From Certhia americana (lineage: Eukaryota; Chordata; Aves; Passeriformes; Certhiidae): 64,000 nucleotides of DNA. Positions within the stretch are counted from its first letter, which is position 1; every line of letters begins with the position of its first letter. The translations under genes and the position numbers were made by a program. Below are positions 24,841 to 38,205 of this stretch, one piece after another. The stretch is from assembly GCA_018697195.1 (NCBI GenBank), contig CM031878.1, positions 41,610,514 through 41,674,513 of the forward strand, written 5' to 3'. A model generated the notes under the pieces. The model was given only the letters and a program-made list of their open reading frames with translations, searched no databases and was not told the DNA's origin.

Positions 24841-27800
24841 ACCAATCGTGGGGACAGGCTGAATGAGCTCATACAAGGGAGGCAAAATAGACTGTTCTAA
24901 CAACTTTTTTGAGAAGAAGCTGGGCCTCTTCCAGCATGGAGCCAGTACAGAGGTACATTCATGTGGCTCAGAGATGCTTCTGATACCCAAAAAATGAAAG
25001 AAGCAGGGAATATCTTTCTAAAAGGTGAGGCCAATTCAAGAGCTGTAAGATGGCAGTCAGGGATTGTAGTTTGTCTGGCTCTTCAGTACACACTGTTCTT
25101 GTGCCATTGGCTGGCTTATACCTTGCTCAAACTCTTATCATTATTTAACATTTTCTGATTTAAAATCAGCTGGGTGGACTCTTCTCTTTGGGATAATCAT
25201 GGATATTACATTTGAATACATTTGAATGAAAACAGCAGATTTTAGGACTTATTTACTCAGGATTAAATCCATGTTAGGACTTCCTGTTTTACTAATTAAA
25301 ACAGCTACTGCAGAAAGTAATTAGATCCATATCTTTTAAGCCATCCAAATTATTTCATGTGAATCTATGAATCTGATCCTAATAATAACTAGAACAAAAC
25401 CATTACAGTGAAAAGCAATGCCAAAGATTTATGGGTTAATTCAGACCCAGTGCAATTAGACAGACTTTGCCTGAAGTCAACAACACTGCATCTATTTCCT
25501 GCAGGTCAGAATTCAGCTTTAGTTCATCATTACTCTTGCCAATTTTACAGGTATTTTTGGCAGTGTTTTATATTACCTTGTTATTACAAACCAAGTAATA
25601 AATATTTTAACCTAATGAACTTTGAAGGATTTGTGCTTTCCAAAGCTCCCCAGAGCGGACTAAGAGCAGTAGGGCAGCTCAGGGCCTATTCTCTGCCTTT
25701 GTCCACCCTGAACAGCACACTCTGCATTTGCAGGTTTCATTTCCTCTTTGAGAAGCAATGTTTATGTACTCAATGATTCTGAAGTATTTGTATGATAGAG
25801 CGGGCAGCCATTTGTTGAGCTGCTCTGTTATTTGGTGTCTGCTTTAGATAACCCATAATTGCTATTCTTTCAAACAAAATGGAAAATTTAACCAACCATG
25901 TTCTAAAGAATGTTTCCTTTATTTAATTTCTGTGGTGATAATCAGCAGTTACTTTTTTGGAAATGTACGTCACACCACAAACACAGTGTAGATGCCAGTT
26001 TGATGGAATGCTTTGGGGAAAAAACCCAAATTTTCACAGGATAAACCATGTTAGGACCTCAACAATGTGCAAAGCAATTTTTTTTCCAATGTAGTTCTGC
26101 TTCTGCCTTAGTAAATCTTAATTTGGACATGTACGAAGGAAAATGAAATGTGAAAATGTTAGAACTTGTATTTAACTTGTGTTCTGTATTTTGTGTTAGA
26201 CATCACTTTTAAAACTGGAACAGAATTGTTAATCTGTTTTAATACTAGCATAATTTTGAAACAGAGAATAAATACTCTCTATAAAATATTTTGTGCCTAT
26301 TGCATACAATCAAACTTTTAAATGTCTTATTATAAATAATTTTATTTTATTTGGGAGATGGATAACAAATAGAATTTTTTTAAAACTACAAGTATAATGT
26401 CTGGAAATTTCCTGTGTTGGGAAACTAATATCGTTATTAATTATGGTTATTAATACTGCCCTCTGTGCCTGGCTGCTGCCCCATGAGCCAGTTATGGGAG
26501 GGGCTGTATAAATTTGTTTTCTAGAGGAATCCCTTTGGAGCTTTTCTCCCAAATTTGCCCTAAACCAGGACAATACTGGTTTTTATACTCAGGCTTGTTT
26601 CCAACGGTCATTGAAATGAGGGAAAATGCTTTCCTTGCCTTCAGTGATCTTTGGCATGGTTCAAGTATGTCAAAAGGAAAATCTATCTAGAAGATATTTC
26701 TGCATTTGCTGTAGGCAACACTGCTGTAAATTAAATTTCTCTTTCATTATGGTTTCTAACATAGTCCAATACTAGTATTTATTTTGCTTGAATGGATTAA
26801 AAACAATTCTGTCAAGAAGCTATGAGAGGACAATACAACTTAATCTATATATTATGTTTTGCTATCATATTCTATGTACTCTATGAATAACATAGCATAG
26901 GGAAATGATTGACATGAATTCCAGCAAAACTCTTTCATATTTGGAAAACCTTTGTTAGGTTGCCAGTACTTCATATTTTTAAATGGAATCAATTTGATAT
27001 AAATATATCAAACAGAATCCCACAGCAAATCAATGTTAAGATGACAGGTCTATTATTCAGGTTTTGGCAAGAATATAAAAATAAGCTTTTCCAGTGTGTG
27101 TCAAATCATTGTCAAGATATGCACAAGAATAGATACTAAACTAAAAACCTAAAGGGTGCAACTATCACTAAGACTTCACATGCATATTATATTTCTAAGT
27201 TTTATTTACATTATTCTGGCACTTACATGTCCAAGTTATTGGCTCAAACCATATGTGTTATTCTTGGCATAAACACAATATAAAATGATTGCTCTGCTTT
27301 TGTTATTTTAAGATCTTAGCTGTGATTTTGAAGTTCATTTTTAAAAAAAATATTTTCAACCTCCTTAGTAACTTTAGATCATGTAAGTTCTGGCTTAATT
27401 GCCATCAAATCCAGTTCTGATTTCTGTTCATTTTTTACTGCTTTCCCTCTTTTTTCTATGTGATTTTAAAAATAATTATGCATTCATAATTTTAAAATGA
27501 GCTTGAATATGGCAGCCATAAATAGTACTTAGTCAAACGTTTTTTGACTCTTTTTATCTCAGAACTTCCAAATGAATATTGAAGTCTCATGAGATGGGAT
27601 GATACCATCACCCTTAACCAAAAGCAGAAAGTAGAGCAAGGGGAGTCTAAGTGATTTTACAATTTAGACATAGATTAAGTGTAACTATATATGATCCTAC
27701 ACTGAGTTTCATATCTTTGTGTATTCCTGAGATAATGATGCTCTGAGATAATCATCCACTTTGGCTCCTATTCAAGTTGATTCACCTTTCTTTCTGTACT

Positions 27801-30800
27801 GCACAAGGAACACAAAAACTGAGTATCCAGTTTTTGAGAAAATGAAAGGAAAATTTGATTCCTTTAATAAAGGAATACATTGCTGGTTACCTGAAGATAC
27901 AACAGTCATTTCAGACAAAGTAGTAATACTTGCACATACATTTTTTCACTTGTTAGGGTACTTATTTCTCCCTAAGTCATATACAGCAATTTAAATAACT
28001 TTATGCAGCAGTCAAAAAAGCCCATAAAGCCATCAATTTGGTATTACGGAACACATCACAGTTAACAAGAGTCTTGGCTTGAGATACTCGGAATTTAAAA
28101 TCAGCTGTTTAAGAAAAAGGGCAAATAATTTTTTTTTGCATAACTGCAAAAATTTAGACCATTTTCAGATTCATGGAACAATAATTTCCAGTGTTCGAAA
28201 CACCTATGAAAATATGTACATTATGATTTGTGTAAAAAGCAAAGTGGTTTTTTTTTCCTAAGCTATCTTGCTGCTTCTTTTTTTAATGCCTTCCCAACTT
28301 TTTTCATTTTTTTCTTCAAATAATCTTCTTTTCTTACTATAAATAAAAGAGCATGATCTTTCTCACCACAACTCTTTCAAATGGTAAATTTCTGCTTTGG
28401 CACTAATATAAACTTATATCAAATACGAAAGGGTTTGGGGACAATATTTTGAGTAATTAAACTAATGATATTTCCACCATAAGCAGAGTAACATTTTCCC
28501 ACAATAAGACAGATTTTTTCACCTAGTATGCATACCTTAGCTTTTGGAATCCTGAGGAAGGCACCGTTGTTCCAAAATTTACTGTGTTATGAACACAGTA
28601 CTAAGCATAAAGTGTTCAACAAAATTGACAGGTAATCTGAAAAGAATATCCGAGAGATGCAGAGTTTCCTAGGCCTATAAAAGAACTGTAATAAGGGAAA
28701 ATGGAGGACTCTAATAAGAGAAAGTGTATGTGAAAGTTGTTGAAATTTAAATAGTGTCCTTCTAGAGGTTTTTAAAACAACATTGCTGTAACTACATGAG
28801 TTTAGGGGACAGGAATGACATCTTGGCAAGTGGTGGGAATCCAGTAAAGTGACTCCTCCACAAGTAAATCAGAACTCCAAATAAACTGAGAAACATCAAC
28901 CTGCTAAGGAGGGTAGATTGAAGACTAGGACTCATGATTTCTTGCACAGAACATTTTCCTAAATAAAAGAGTCTCCCTGATTCTTTACCCTCTGCTTTAT
29001 ATAGTCCAAATACAAAGATGAGTATTTTACAGTTCATTTGAACCAGGTTAGAAAATGAAAGGGATGTTGGCAGGTCTCCAAAATTGCATGAGTAGTTAAG
29101 GAAACTATACTATTATGTACTGCTACATAATATTTCCAGATGAAATTATACCTTTACAGTCTAATTTAATCCAATTTGCATCTCATCCTTCATCCTATTT
29201 TTTTATCTCAATGTACAAAAATCCATCCAGAAACATGCAAAATAAGTTGATTCTCTTGAAATGTACCTTAGGAACAAGAAAAGAACAATTCCCAAACCAG
29301 GAATAAAACAGAATTATCCTTGAAACACTGTCACAATGTGTATATTGTCCTCTCCTCTGAAATCAGTGGGTTTTAGGACCAAATGAGAATATTTTAAAGC
29401 ATTTGTGCAAAAGAGAAAGACACTAAACAAGGCTCACTTGAAAGTAAGATTGGGGAAACTATCTTTTCAAAGACTGACTGGACTGAGAGGAGAATTGTGC
29501 TCGAATGTTTTATTTTTATTCCAATGCAAACCTAAGTTTTTCTACAGCAAATGCTCACCCCTCTGCACTGCTTTTCAGTGAAACATTGCTCAGAGACAGT
29601 GCTTTTTAGTCATTCAGGTGCTCATTTAAATAAGGGAACAAGGGAAAATAAATTCTTCTCAAAGACCTAGTCAAGCTCTTCTCATCAACTATCAGAAGGC
29701 TAGCTTCATTTGTAGGAAGAGACTTGCAGCATTTTTGCAAATGCACATTATTAATAATACCTTGAACTGGTTTTGTCTTTGGAGACAGAATCATCGCTCA
29801 GGACTTCTGGAAGATTCTAGAAAAGATGATACGCTTGGGATTTCTAAAGTGGCTTTTAGTTTGGTTATTGCCATGCCTGTTTTGAGTCTATTCTAAATAA
29901 GAAAAAAAAATTAAAATGGGAGATTTACAAGCAAATCAGAATAATTAAAGATTTCTGAAGGAAGGAAGAAGGTTGATGTGATGGAAGGGCTGAAGAACTG
30001 TTTCTAATGGTCTCAACAGTATGCCCAGACTTTGAAGTGAACTGTCCAGTGGTTTTTGGTAACAAAACTCGACACCTTACTATTACACATAGGCTAACAT
30101 TCCAACTAGTTTTGCTTGTATGGAGACTTTTGTAGCCCCATGAAAACAAAACAAAAAAAGGAGCAAAATGAGGCCATTACCAAACCAGGTATGTTGGAAA
30201 CTAATAACTGATTCTATACCAGTGAATAATTCAACAACATAGAGCTATTTTTTTTCTTCCTTATTTTTTTACTGAAGAAAATTTCCAATTCTTATGGTAT
30301 AGAAATGTTTGAAATGTAATCAATTACTTCCTCAGACAGGTATTGCCTGTGGCTCTGCAAAAGAAGAAATTAACTGGAACTCCTTTTGCAGCAAGAACTT
30401 AACCAAGCACTGTCACATGAAAAAAAACCAACCTCTTTTATGTCCGTAGCCTTAAAAGCTCAGACATAACAAAAGAGAAAAGTGGAACCAACTTTCCAGT
30501 CAAACAAGCCTATCAGATGCAGTTAAAAATTAAACTTGTCCCTTTTACTACATCAAATGTAGTGTGTACTTCAGTGTGAATAAAACAACTCGTAGTAATA
30601 TAGTGCTACTGACAGGAGTAACTACTGCTAAAATTTATTCCCAGAATAGATGGCAAATTCTAAACTTCTAAAATATTTCAGCAGTTTCAGAAAGTGGCAG
30701 AGTTGAGAAATAGGAGTATATCAGGTCTTTTTTCCAAAAAGGAGGGACTTATCCTGCGCTGATAATCAGTAGCAAGAAACATATTTTTTTACTGACTTTT

Positions 30801-31807
30801 GAACAAAATTGAAAGAATCCATAAAAAAACTCCTAATTTGCACAGTCAGGGTAAGAAATCTAGCAAGTATTCAGTAAGACAATAAGGATTAGACAACATT
30901 GGATATCTATGAGAAGGGAGACTGTATTCAAAATACATTTTCCTCTGAAATTCATTTTTCAAATGAAAAATTCATTTGCCTCTGAAAGACAAACTACAAG
31001 AACATCTGGCCAATACCACAGAGCTCCATAGACTTCAACATGTGCTCATTAATGAAGCTGACATTACTACCTGACACTTTTCCTTAGCATAAGAGTTGAC
31101 ATAATGACAGCAATGCGTCCATAAAAAGATAAATTCAGTACACAATTGAGAAAATACGGTTCTTCAGATAGAATACTGAAAATGTCCACCTTAAAAAGTA
31201 GCATCAAATTGCAATCAGAAGCACAATTTTCAGTAAATATGTGCATCTTCAGATCTAAGAATAGCACTTGGATCTATAGTTTTAAGTGGTAAAGTGTCAT
31301 AAAATTTATGTTATCTAAATAATAACTAGAAATTCTGACACTACAGTCAGTTTTAAAACCCAAAGCATTAAGTAGCTCAGAGTTATTTAAAATTTTAAGT
31401 ATTCTTGTGTTATAATGCGCTAGATTTAATTACCTTAAATGAAAGACACCAATACTTCACATTTACCTGGAGATGCTAAGTGTGGCACTATACAAAATTA
31501 AATCAATTTCACAACAATAATGTGAAATAAAATATGCTAGGAAGGTAATAATAGCACCCTTTGTTTGGATCAAACATCTAACCCCTCCATGTGGGGGTAC
31601 TCAACATGCTTCAACATTAATTTTTAGACTCTAACCTTGCTATCCCTGCTTGGAATCAGAAGTGCTAATTCATTAAAGGAAGGTTGCCTTCCTTACAGAC
31701 TTGTACTAATTGACAAATCTAGGAAACATACAATAGCAGGATTTTTCTGGTCCTTTCTGAAGAATATTTATATTTAAGCAGGGTGATGAAGTTACAGTTC
31801 ATTTTAC
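24841..31807. other. Intron 2 stretch, mostly unique
   Basis: AT-rich with no CR1 landmark. A small promoter-like block lies at 26.46-26.58 kb, and an AATTCATTTTTCAAATGAAA self-complementary stretch near 30950-30980. Nothing else is recognised. Confidence 0.65.
26455..26585 (+). promoter_or_regulatory. Weak promoter-like block in intron 2
   Basis: GGGAGGGGCTG is followed directly by TATAAAT (26507-26513) after a GC-richer stretch. This is a GC-box plus TATA arrangement on the plus strand, antisense to ROR2. There is no downstream ORF or splice-linked gene. It may be chance. Confidence 0.15.
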
Positions 31808-31885
31808 CTTTAGGTGTTGGAATTGGTCTCTCAAGTCCATCCACATGACCTAAGGGGTCATTTGAATCTGGAATTTCCATTTCAC
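31808..31885 (-). CDS. ROR2: ROR2 exon 2 (N-terminal extracellular linker), internal coding exon
   Basis: Read on the minus strand, a pyrimidine tract ending in TTTGTAG (31886-31892) is followed by a 78-bp open segment and a GTAAAA donor at 31807. It supplies two bases of a Gly codon, 25 full codons and the first G of the next Gly codon, so it is phase 1 at both ends. The peptide begins EMEIPDSNDPLGHVDG and ends ERPIPTPK. This matches the ROR2 segment between the signal-peptide exon and the Ig domain (human has an NDPLG...DG...PIPT pattern here, from memory). It joins in phase to exon 3 to give [14 protein letters not shown], as in ROR2. The segment is extracellular, has no Cys and is probably a flexible linker. 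The donor (AAG|GTAAAA) is moderate and the acceptor is strong. The paralogue ROR1 has a different sequence here. Confidence 0.93.
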
Positions 31886-31902
31886 CTACAAAGAAAAAAA
31901 GG

Positions 31903-34900
31903 TTTTGTTGAATTGAGGTGGTGAGCTAATCCTTCTTTTAAACAGCATTATAACAGTGAGTTCAGCAAACACTCTCGGTCCATATTCTGCCTCCAGAGTA
32001 GCACATGGGCAACATAGCACTCAGGAAACACGTATCAACAAGGCCAGGATTTATCCATTGAGGATTAGAAAATGTTAACAATAACAATAACAATTTGTGG
32101 ACTACTTGGTGTTTGACAAAATAGAAAGCATTAGAAACTACATCCCAGTTCTTAGCAGAATATTATTCACACATTTTTACAAAGAATGCAAACATTTCCT
32201 GGAAGCAATGCTGCCTTTGCAAATTAAGCTGTACCTGAGCTTTACTGACAGTCTCAGTTATAAAATAGCATAAAGTTGCTTTGAAACTTACATTATAGTA
32301 ACTCAGATTCTATCTGCAGAGGTCAGACTGATCATCACTACTGACTTTCTTATCCTATTATCAGCCTCATCCCTAAAAAATATCTTTAGAAATGAAACTA
32401 TAATAACTGTTTTCCAAAGATTTCAAAGTGTGAGGAAATGGATAGACATCCGTATGCACTTCTGGTTTTGTGTCTAATATATCAGTACCAGCTAGCACAC
32501 TGCAGACAGTACTTTGAAGTTCCTTTGCATTTGCAGGTCTTGCAAAACTCCAGCCATTATAAATCAGAAGCTGACCTGTTTGCCCTCCCTTTTAAAAATA
32601 TTAGGTAAGAAACAGAACTGAATTTCTAACTCAGATAACAGTATAGATGAGCTTTAACTAAAACAACTTCTAAAATGACACCACCCCCCACATACATTTT
32701 TTTAATATTTTCTACTTTATATTCAGTCATCCAAATTCCTTACATCCTTAGCATATCACCAAGATATGTAAATCTAAGTTCATCAAGATCTAAAATGAAA
32801 GATCTAGGATTTATTGTAGATCTTTTAGGGGTGTTCATGGTATTGTTTTGCATGAAATGAAGCTAGAGAAAAGTCTCTCCCTCGTCTTTTTGTCTCCATT
32901 ACACTTTCTTCAAACTAAAATACCACTCTGAATGCAAGTAAAATACAAGTAACCTCATTCTTTTCTTACGCCATATTATGAAAGAAGAAAAAAAAATTGA
33001 GACTCCTTTTCTTTTGTTGTTTATTCTTTCACCCATTATTTGAGAACAGATTCAACTAACTTGCCTTTAACTTTACCAGGTAAAACACAGAAATCAGTGA
33101 CATTCTCTACAACAGGCTGGGTCTGAGGGAATTTCTTTTGTCACAGTACTGTCACCTTGTCACTACTTCATCTCTCCCTTTATCTCCCATTGCTCAAGGT
33201 TCCTTGCCTGGCAATGGTACAAGTTCCACTTGATTCGTGTGCTCATTTTCAGACACCACAATTAGAGTGATGGTGAAGATGGTGTTGTACCCTTGGTAAC
33301 ACACTCTTTTGATTTGGAACAGCTGAGGTTTGAGCAGACATTCTCCATCTTCTGCCACTCCCAGCACTGGCCAGTGGAAATCATAGATAATGGAGGGAGA
33401 AATGGAGATAGGCAGCCAAGCTGGCTATTGCCTACCTTTGCCATTGCAAATCCCAACACAGTGTGTCTTCCTACCCCTGCAGGCCTGGTACAGACTTAGC
33501 ACCTGACTTTTAGCTGTACAGAAGCTTTGCTGATTTGTCTGATTCAGCGTGAAGTGATGAAAGGCATGTTCTGTCCAATTTCAGCAGAGATATGTCATAT
33601 CTTGTTCTTACCAAGGGGCAGCAAGACAAATTCACCTGTATCCCTTGCTCTTAATTGAACTTCTCTGTGTCACACAAGAGGTTTAGAAGGGGCAGCAGCA
33701 TTTACTGGCCACAAGGAAGACAAATCCAAGATGAGACAGCAAGAGCAGAAAGAAGAGGAAAACCAGCAAGTTTTTTTAGTCCACAAGCACCTGGCTCATA
33801 CCTTGTTCTGGTGATCATAATCCACCAGCATTCACAGGATGGAACACTATTAAAAACCCATTCTTGAGGACACTTGATTGCTTAACACTCAGCTATCCAG
33901 ACTCCAGGCTGCCTGAAATCTGGCACTTTTGATTTAATACCACATCTTCCACATTAAAATAGTTGTCTCCATTACTTTGGTAATCTCATGGGATTCACAG
34001 CAGAAAAAGACATTAGAAGTTCAGTTAAATGAGCACAGAAATTTTTTCCTCTCTCATCTCTCCTTCCCATACCCATATCTCTTATGTTTTTTTAAAGTTT
34101 TTCAGGAAAAAGGTAGAAAGAAACAAAAGCATTTCCTGTTTTGAAAAAAAATTCAAAAAATAGTTTTATGTGATTCACTCTTGTATTTGACATGCTTCTG
34201 TCTGGAAAAAACATTCATCTTCATATGTACTTGACCAGAGAACAATTGCAAACTATAGATGCTACCTATCATCAAAATCTACAGAACTAAGCAAAGTTAA
34301 AATTAAAATCCTTTGCATACTTTGCAAATCATAAATACAAATCAGTTCTGTCACTTAAACTTGCTTTTACGAAAGAAACATGTATATTTTCTGAAATTCG
34401 AAAAGTTCCACTTCAACTACTAATTATGTCAAATTCCAAGCTTTAATCCTAAAGCTTCTCTTCCACAACTTAAAACATGAAGAAGTTATTATCAATATGA
34501 AAAATTAAGTTTCTAACACTATAAAGACAAACCAGCAAGTCACTATAACAAATTAAAATCTTTTCCTTTTGCGTTAAATAAAATTTAAAAATTCTTAAGA
34601 ACTTAAAGGAAAGAGATGCATATTCCTCTTCAATATTATTTTCAAAGTTTTCTGATTTTGCATTAATGGCATAGTATGTTTTCTTGCTGGGAGTGAATCC
34701 ATGGTGTTTACCTCAACAGCTAACAATTTTTGTCTTTTTTTTTTCCAATTTTCCTCATTATAGTACACATGCAACCTGATCATGTCCCATCAGCAGCTCT
34801 CTGCAGTCTTATTCTTGTGTGAAGATGCCTACACAACTGTGCTCCTGTCTACCACTGATCTTTAACTCCTTCTTCTCACTTCATTCAATAAATATTTCCA

Positions 34901-36914
34901 TAAGGGTATGCCATTTTGCTTTTTTCCCCTACTTTTGGTATCTTTTCCTAGAATATCCATGTGCTGTTCCACTCCCTGAAGGGGAAAAAAAAATCAATGA
35001 AGTAATTTGGGTGCCCAAATTTCACTGTCAGTTTTCATCAGTAAAAAAGTAGTACTAGGAAAAACATAATGGTTCATTAAACTGTCTTCAAATGTCACAA
35101 AGATACCAGACAGTCACATCTTTTTTTATACCTATAACAAATACAGCATGGTCATACTACACTAAAAAAAGAGGTAAACTTGCAAAACATGAAACTGGAA
35201 GAGCAGCAGGAATCCACTATACAGTTGTTATTAAAAACTGGTAAGAAAAGAAATGCTTAATAATTGAACCTTACATGTGATCTTACCAACTCACTCTGGC
35301 AGTAAGTATGCTCTCGTGTTCTGTTGAGGCTCTCTCACTTCGAAAAGGGTACAGAAGTGTTGGAAGAGTTTCAGAGAAGTGAGAATATTTACTCATAAAC
35401 CAGGTTTTGTACTGCTGCTAGGATTTGTTGCTGTGAGAAGGAGACGGCTGAGCTTAATGACCGTAAAGCTCTATGGAGTCATGAGAGTCTACTGAGTAGA
35501 TAGACTCCCTTGGTAAAAATGGAAGTGTTAGAAAAAATAGTAACAAGCAATTTCAAAACAAAGATAAAACAAGGTAAAGTTTTCTCAGAGGAGATATAAT
35601 TAGACTGAGATCAGAGTTCACATGACCTACAGGTGAGACTGGACAAGTTCAGTGAGACCTATCTCACAGAAATTCTGTGTGGGCATGGAGTCCCTGAGGC
35701 TGAGTAATATCCAGCACAGAGTAGTACTATGTACTTAGATCTCTTCTTACACTTTTACTTCAGCATTTCCTTCTGTGCTGCCATCAGAACCAAGACACAA
35801 CACTGCACAAATCTCTCATCTGCTCCTCTATGGTTATTCTCACTTTTCGCTAGCATATGTTCTCTCCACAGACATTAAGTGCATCACAGTTTATTTCTGA
35901 AGACCCACTTCTTTAATTTACGTTTGCAGTGGGAGTGGGAGGTAGAAGAGGTAATGAGTACCCTGTCTCCCTTGCACATTGCATGACCTGATAAGACTTC
36001 CACAGAACCAGAACTCTGAGCAAATGCCAATGGCCAGTATGGAACAATGTATGTGCCAACTTTGCCACATGCCAGGTACTAAGGAGTACCTTATTAATCC
36101 TCTTTTCAGGAAACTCCGAGTCAAGTAAAACACAGATGCCATAAACAGCTTACCCACACAAAAATTATTTCTTAACTTTTCAAGGCAGTAAAGCAAGCCA
36201 TTTCAACTTATGGAAAATCCCACTCCAAAAGAAAACCCATATTTAAAATAAATATAATAATCTATATTTTTGATGCAAAAACATGCATTCAATTCTTTTG
36301 ATTTACACAGTGAACTGTAGCAAGAAAACAGGTGATACAGAAAATTCTTTTCCCACTTGTATGTAAGTAATTATCACTTATTTTTTAATTACACTTCTCC
36401 TGAAAATATGAGGACGACTTTCTTACTGACAAGATCCAACACAGGTAGGCCCATTGCACTATTTTATGCACCAGTGACCAACAAAATACAGAAGCAAATA
36501 TCCAGAGTTATTGAGACAGGAAGGCTCTTTTACACTTTCTAAAACTAAGCTGCCCAGCTGATCACAGTATTAACTCACAGGGCATACACCACTAATTGCA
36601 AAAGAGCTGAATTCTTTCCTCTGAAATGGTTATGACTTCGCAGATCATTCATTACTTGAGAGGTAAGTGCAATAAACAGATTCCAAAATGCTCATGGCCA
36701 TAAGGAGACATCAAAACAACGCATTAATCTTCATCAAATAGCCAGTCACAAGGAGGGGCTACCATAATTGATACCAGGAGCAAACCAAGGACTCAGCCTC
36801 ACACAGAAAGAGAAAAACAGTACTCAGGTATTTTCAAATGGAGTGGGCCTGATTGATTTAGTGCAGTTAAGGGCTGGCTGATGCAATACCATGCAATGTT
36901 ATTAACTATCTTTC
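31903..36914. other. Intron 1 stretch directly upstream of exon 2, no recognised element
   Basis: Unique-looking sequence. It is slightly GC-richer at 33.1-33.9 kb and 35.3-36.1 kb without a recognisable repeat, exon or RNA gene. Confidence 0.6.
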
Positions 36915-37595
36915 ATTATATGCAGAGCGCAGATGAGATCTTAAAAGATGAGAAATTGCACAAACATTTCCTATTATTTATTAAAAAAGGGAAAAAAAGG
37001 AGTGCCAGAGAATTATAGAGCTATCAGCTTAACTTCAATTCCTGGAAAAATAATGGAACAAAGACATTACTTTTAAGCATTTACGATAAAGCAGAGAGAT
37101 GAGTAATAACCAAAATAGAAGCCAACATTGAGTTGGCTGATGCTGATTAGAATCGGACGTAAGTCAACTATCGCAAGGTACTGCAAACAAGGCAGACTTC
37201 GCACAGAACACATGAAAAGCAGTAATCTTCCCCATTTACTCAAAGCTAGTAAGGCCCTAGACTATTTTCTCCAATTTTTCTGTATTCCATTTCAAGATAG
37301 ATGAGAGTAAAACTAAAATACAGTGACTAGCATCATGAAGATTGTCGACAAAACGTGACTAAGAAAATAAAAAATGTAATTATTACTAAGCCTGCTTGAT
37401 CTGAAGAAGATTAGGTATGGACTGAGAACAAGTATTCTTCAAACACAGAAGTCTCAGTGGATGAAATTATCCAAAGTGGCAGATTTGGCAACAGTCTCAA
37501 GTCATACGATACTGCACAGGTAATTGAAGCTTCTTCTCCCAGGTGAAACAGAACTTCTTAAGATTTTTTCCAATCTTGTGATTCAATGAATGAAT
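36915..37595 (+). mobile_element. Ancient CR1 LINE fragment (RT motif region to 3' end)
   Basis: At 36960-37060 the plus strand reads as a decayed RT segment, YYLLKKGKKGVPENY followed by RAISLTSIPGKIMEQ with minor breaks. This is the CR1/L2 RT motif. Further on are TAATAACCAAAATAGAAGCC (from the insert after that motif) and CTGCTTGATCTGAAGAAGAT (37392). The end is CTTAAGATTTTTTCCAATCT with TGTGATTCAATGA near 37585. Divergence is high, so this copy probably predates modern songbirds. Confidence 0.75.
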
Positions 37596-37919
37596 CATCC
37601 CTCTACCATTGTATTGTAAATCCCAAAGCTTACGAATAAATCCTTCAACACTAAAAATTGCACAGGACTACAATTAGCAAAACTGCAGCTTTTTGTTCTG
37701 ATGTTTCTTCCACTCATCAATAATCCTGTTTCTGTAGCTGAAACTATTTTCAGATTTAAACATCAATATGCAACCTTTGCTTCCTGTGGCTGTAACCTTT
37801 TACTTGGGTTCTAACTTTCTTCCAATAACATAAAACTCCCAAACTCTCTCTCTTCAGCCTAATACCCTCTAATATTCTGTTCTTTTCTTCATAAAACTTT
37901 GTTGACCTTCTGTCAATTA

Positions 37920-38205
37920 CTAGCCTCTGGAGCTCCCAAACAAAGGGCCCACTGTACCCTTTGATTCAGTTGCCAATCTGATTACTTTGGCTGGGGGAGG
38001 CAGGCTGCTTGGTTGCTGAATCAGGGCCTTTCATTGAAATTTCTCTTTTCCAACATCTGCAGCCCCTGGCAACCAATTGCAGAGTGGGCTTGGCAGACCT
38101 GTAAAGGGCGGTGAATAGGCTACAAAAGATGCAGTTTGTAGCATAAAATCAGTGCACCCCTTTCATACCGATGGCAGATTAGAACCTCCACAGCACACGT
38201 TTCTT
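37920..38205. promoter_or_regulatory. Candidate intronic enhancer or conserved noncoding block
   Basis: This GC-richer, repeat-free block in AT-rich intron 1 has many recognisable motifs. AACAAAG (37939) is a SOX/TCF type site and CTTTGATT (37959-37966) a TCF/LEF core. CCAAT occurs at 37973 and 38073, and TTTGGC (37986, NFI half). TGCTGAATCA (38014-38023) resembles a MARE/AP-1 site, and GGGCGG (38106) is a GC box. Motif clustering by eye is weak evidence. No conservation data were available. Confidence 0.35.

Noticed and set aside
31808..31885. Possibility that the gene is ROR1 rather than ROR2
   Set aside because: The linker (NDPLG...PIPT), Ig segment ([24 protein letters not shown]) and micro-exon (PTNSPNHNL) follow ROR2. 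ROR1 has clearly different residues at these positions.
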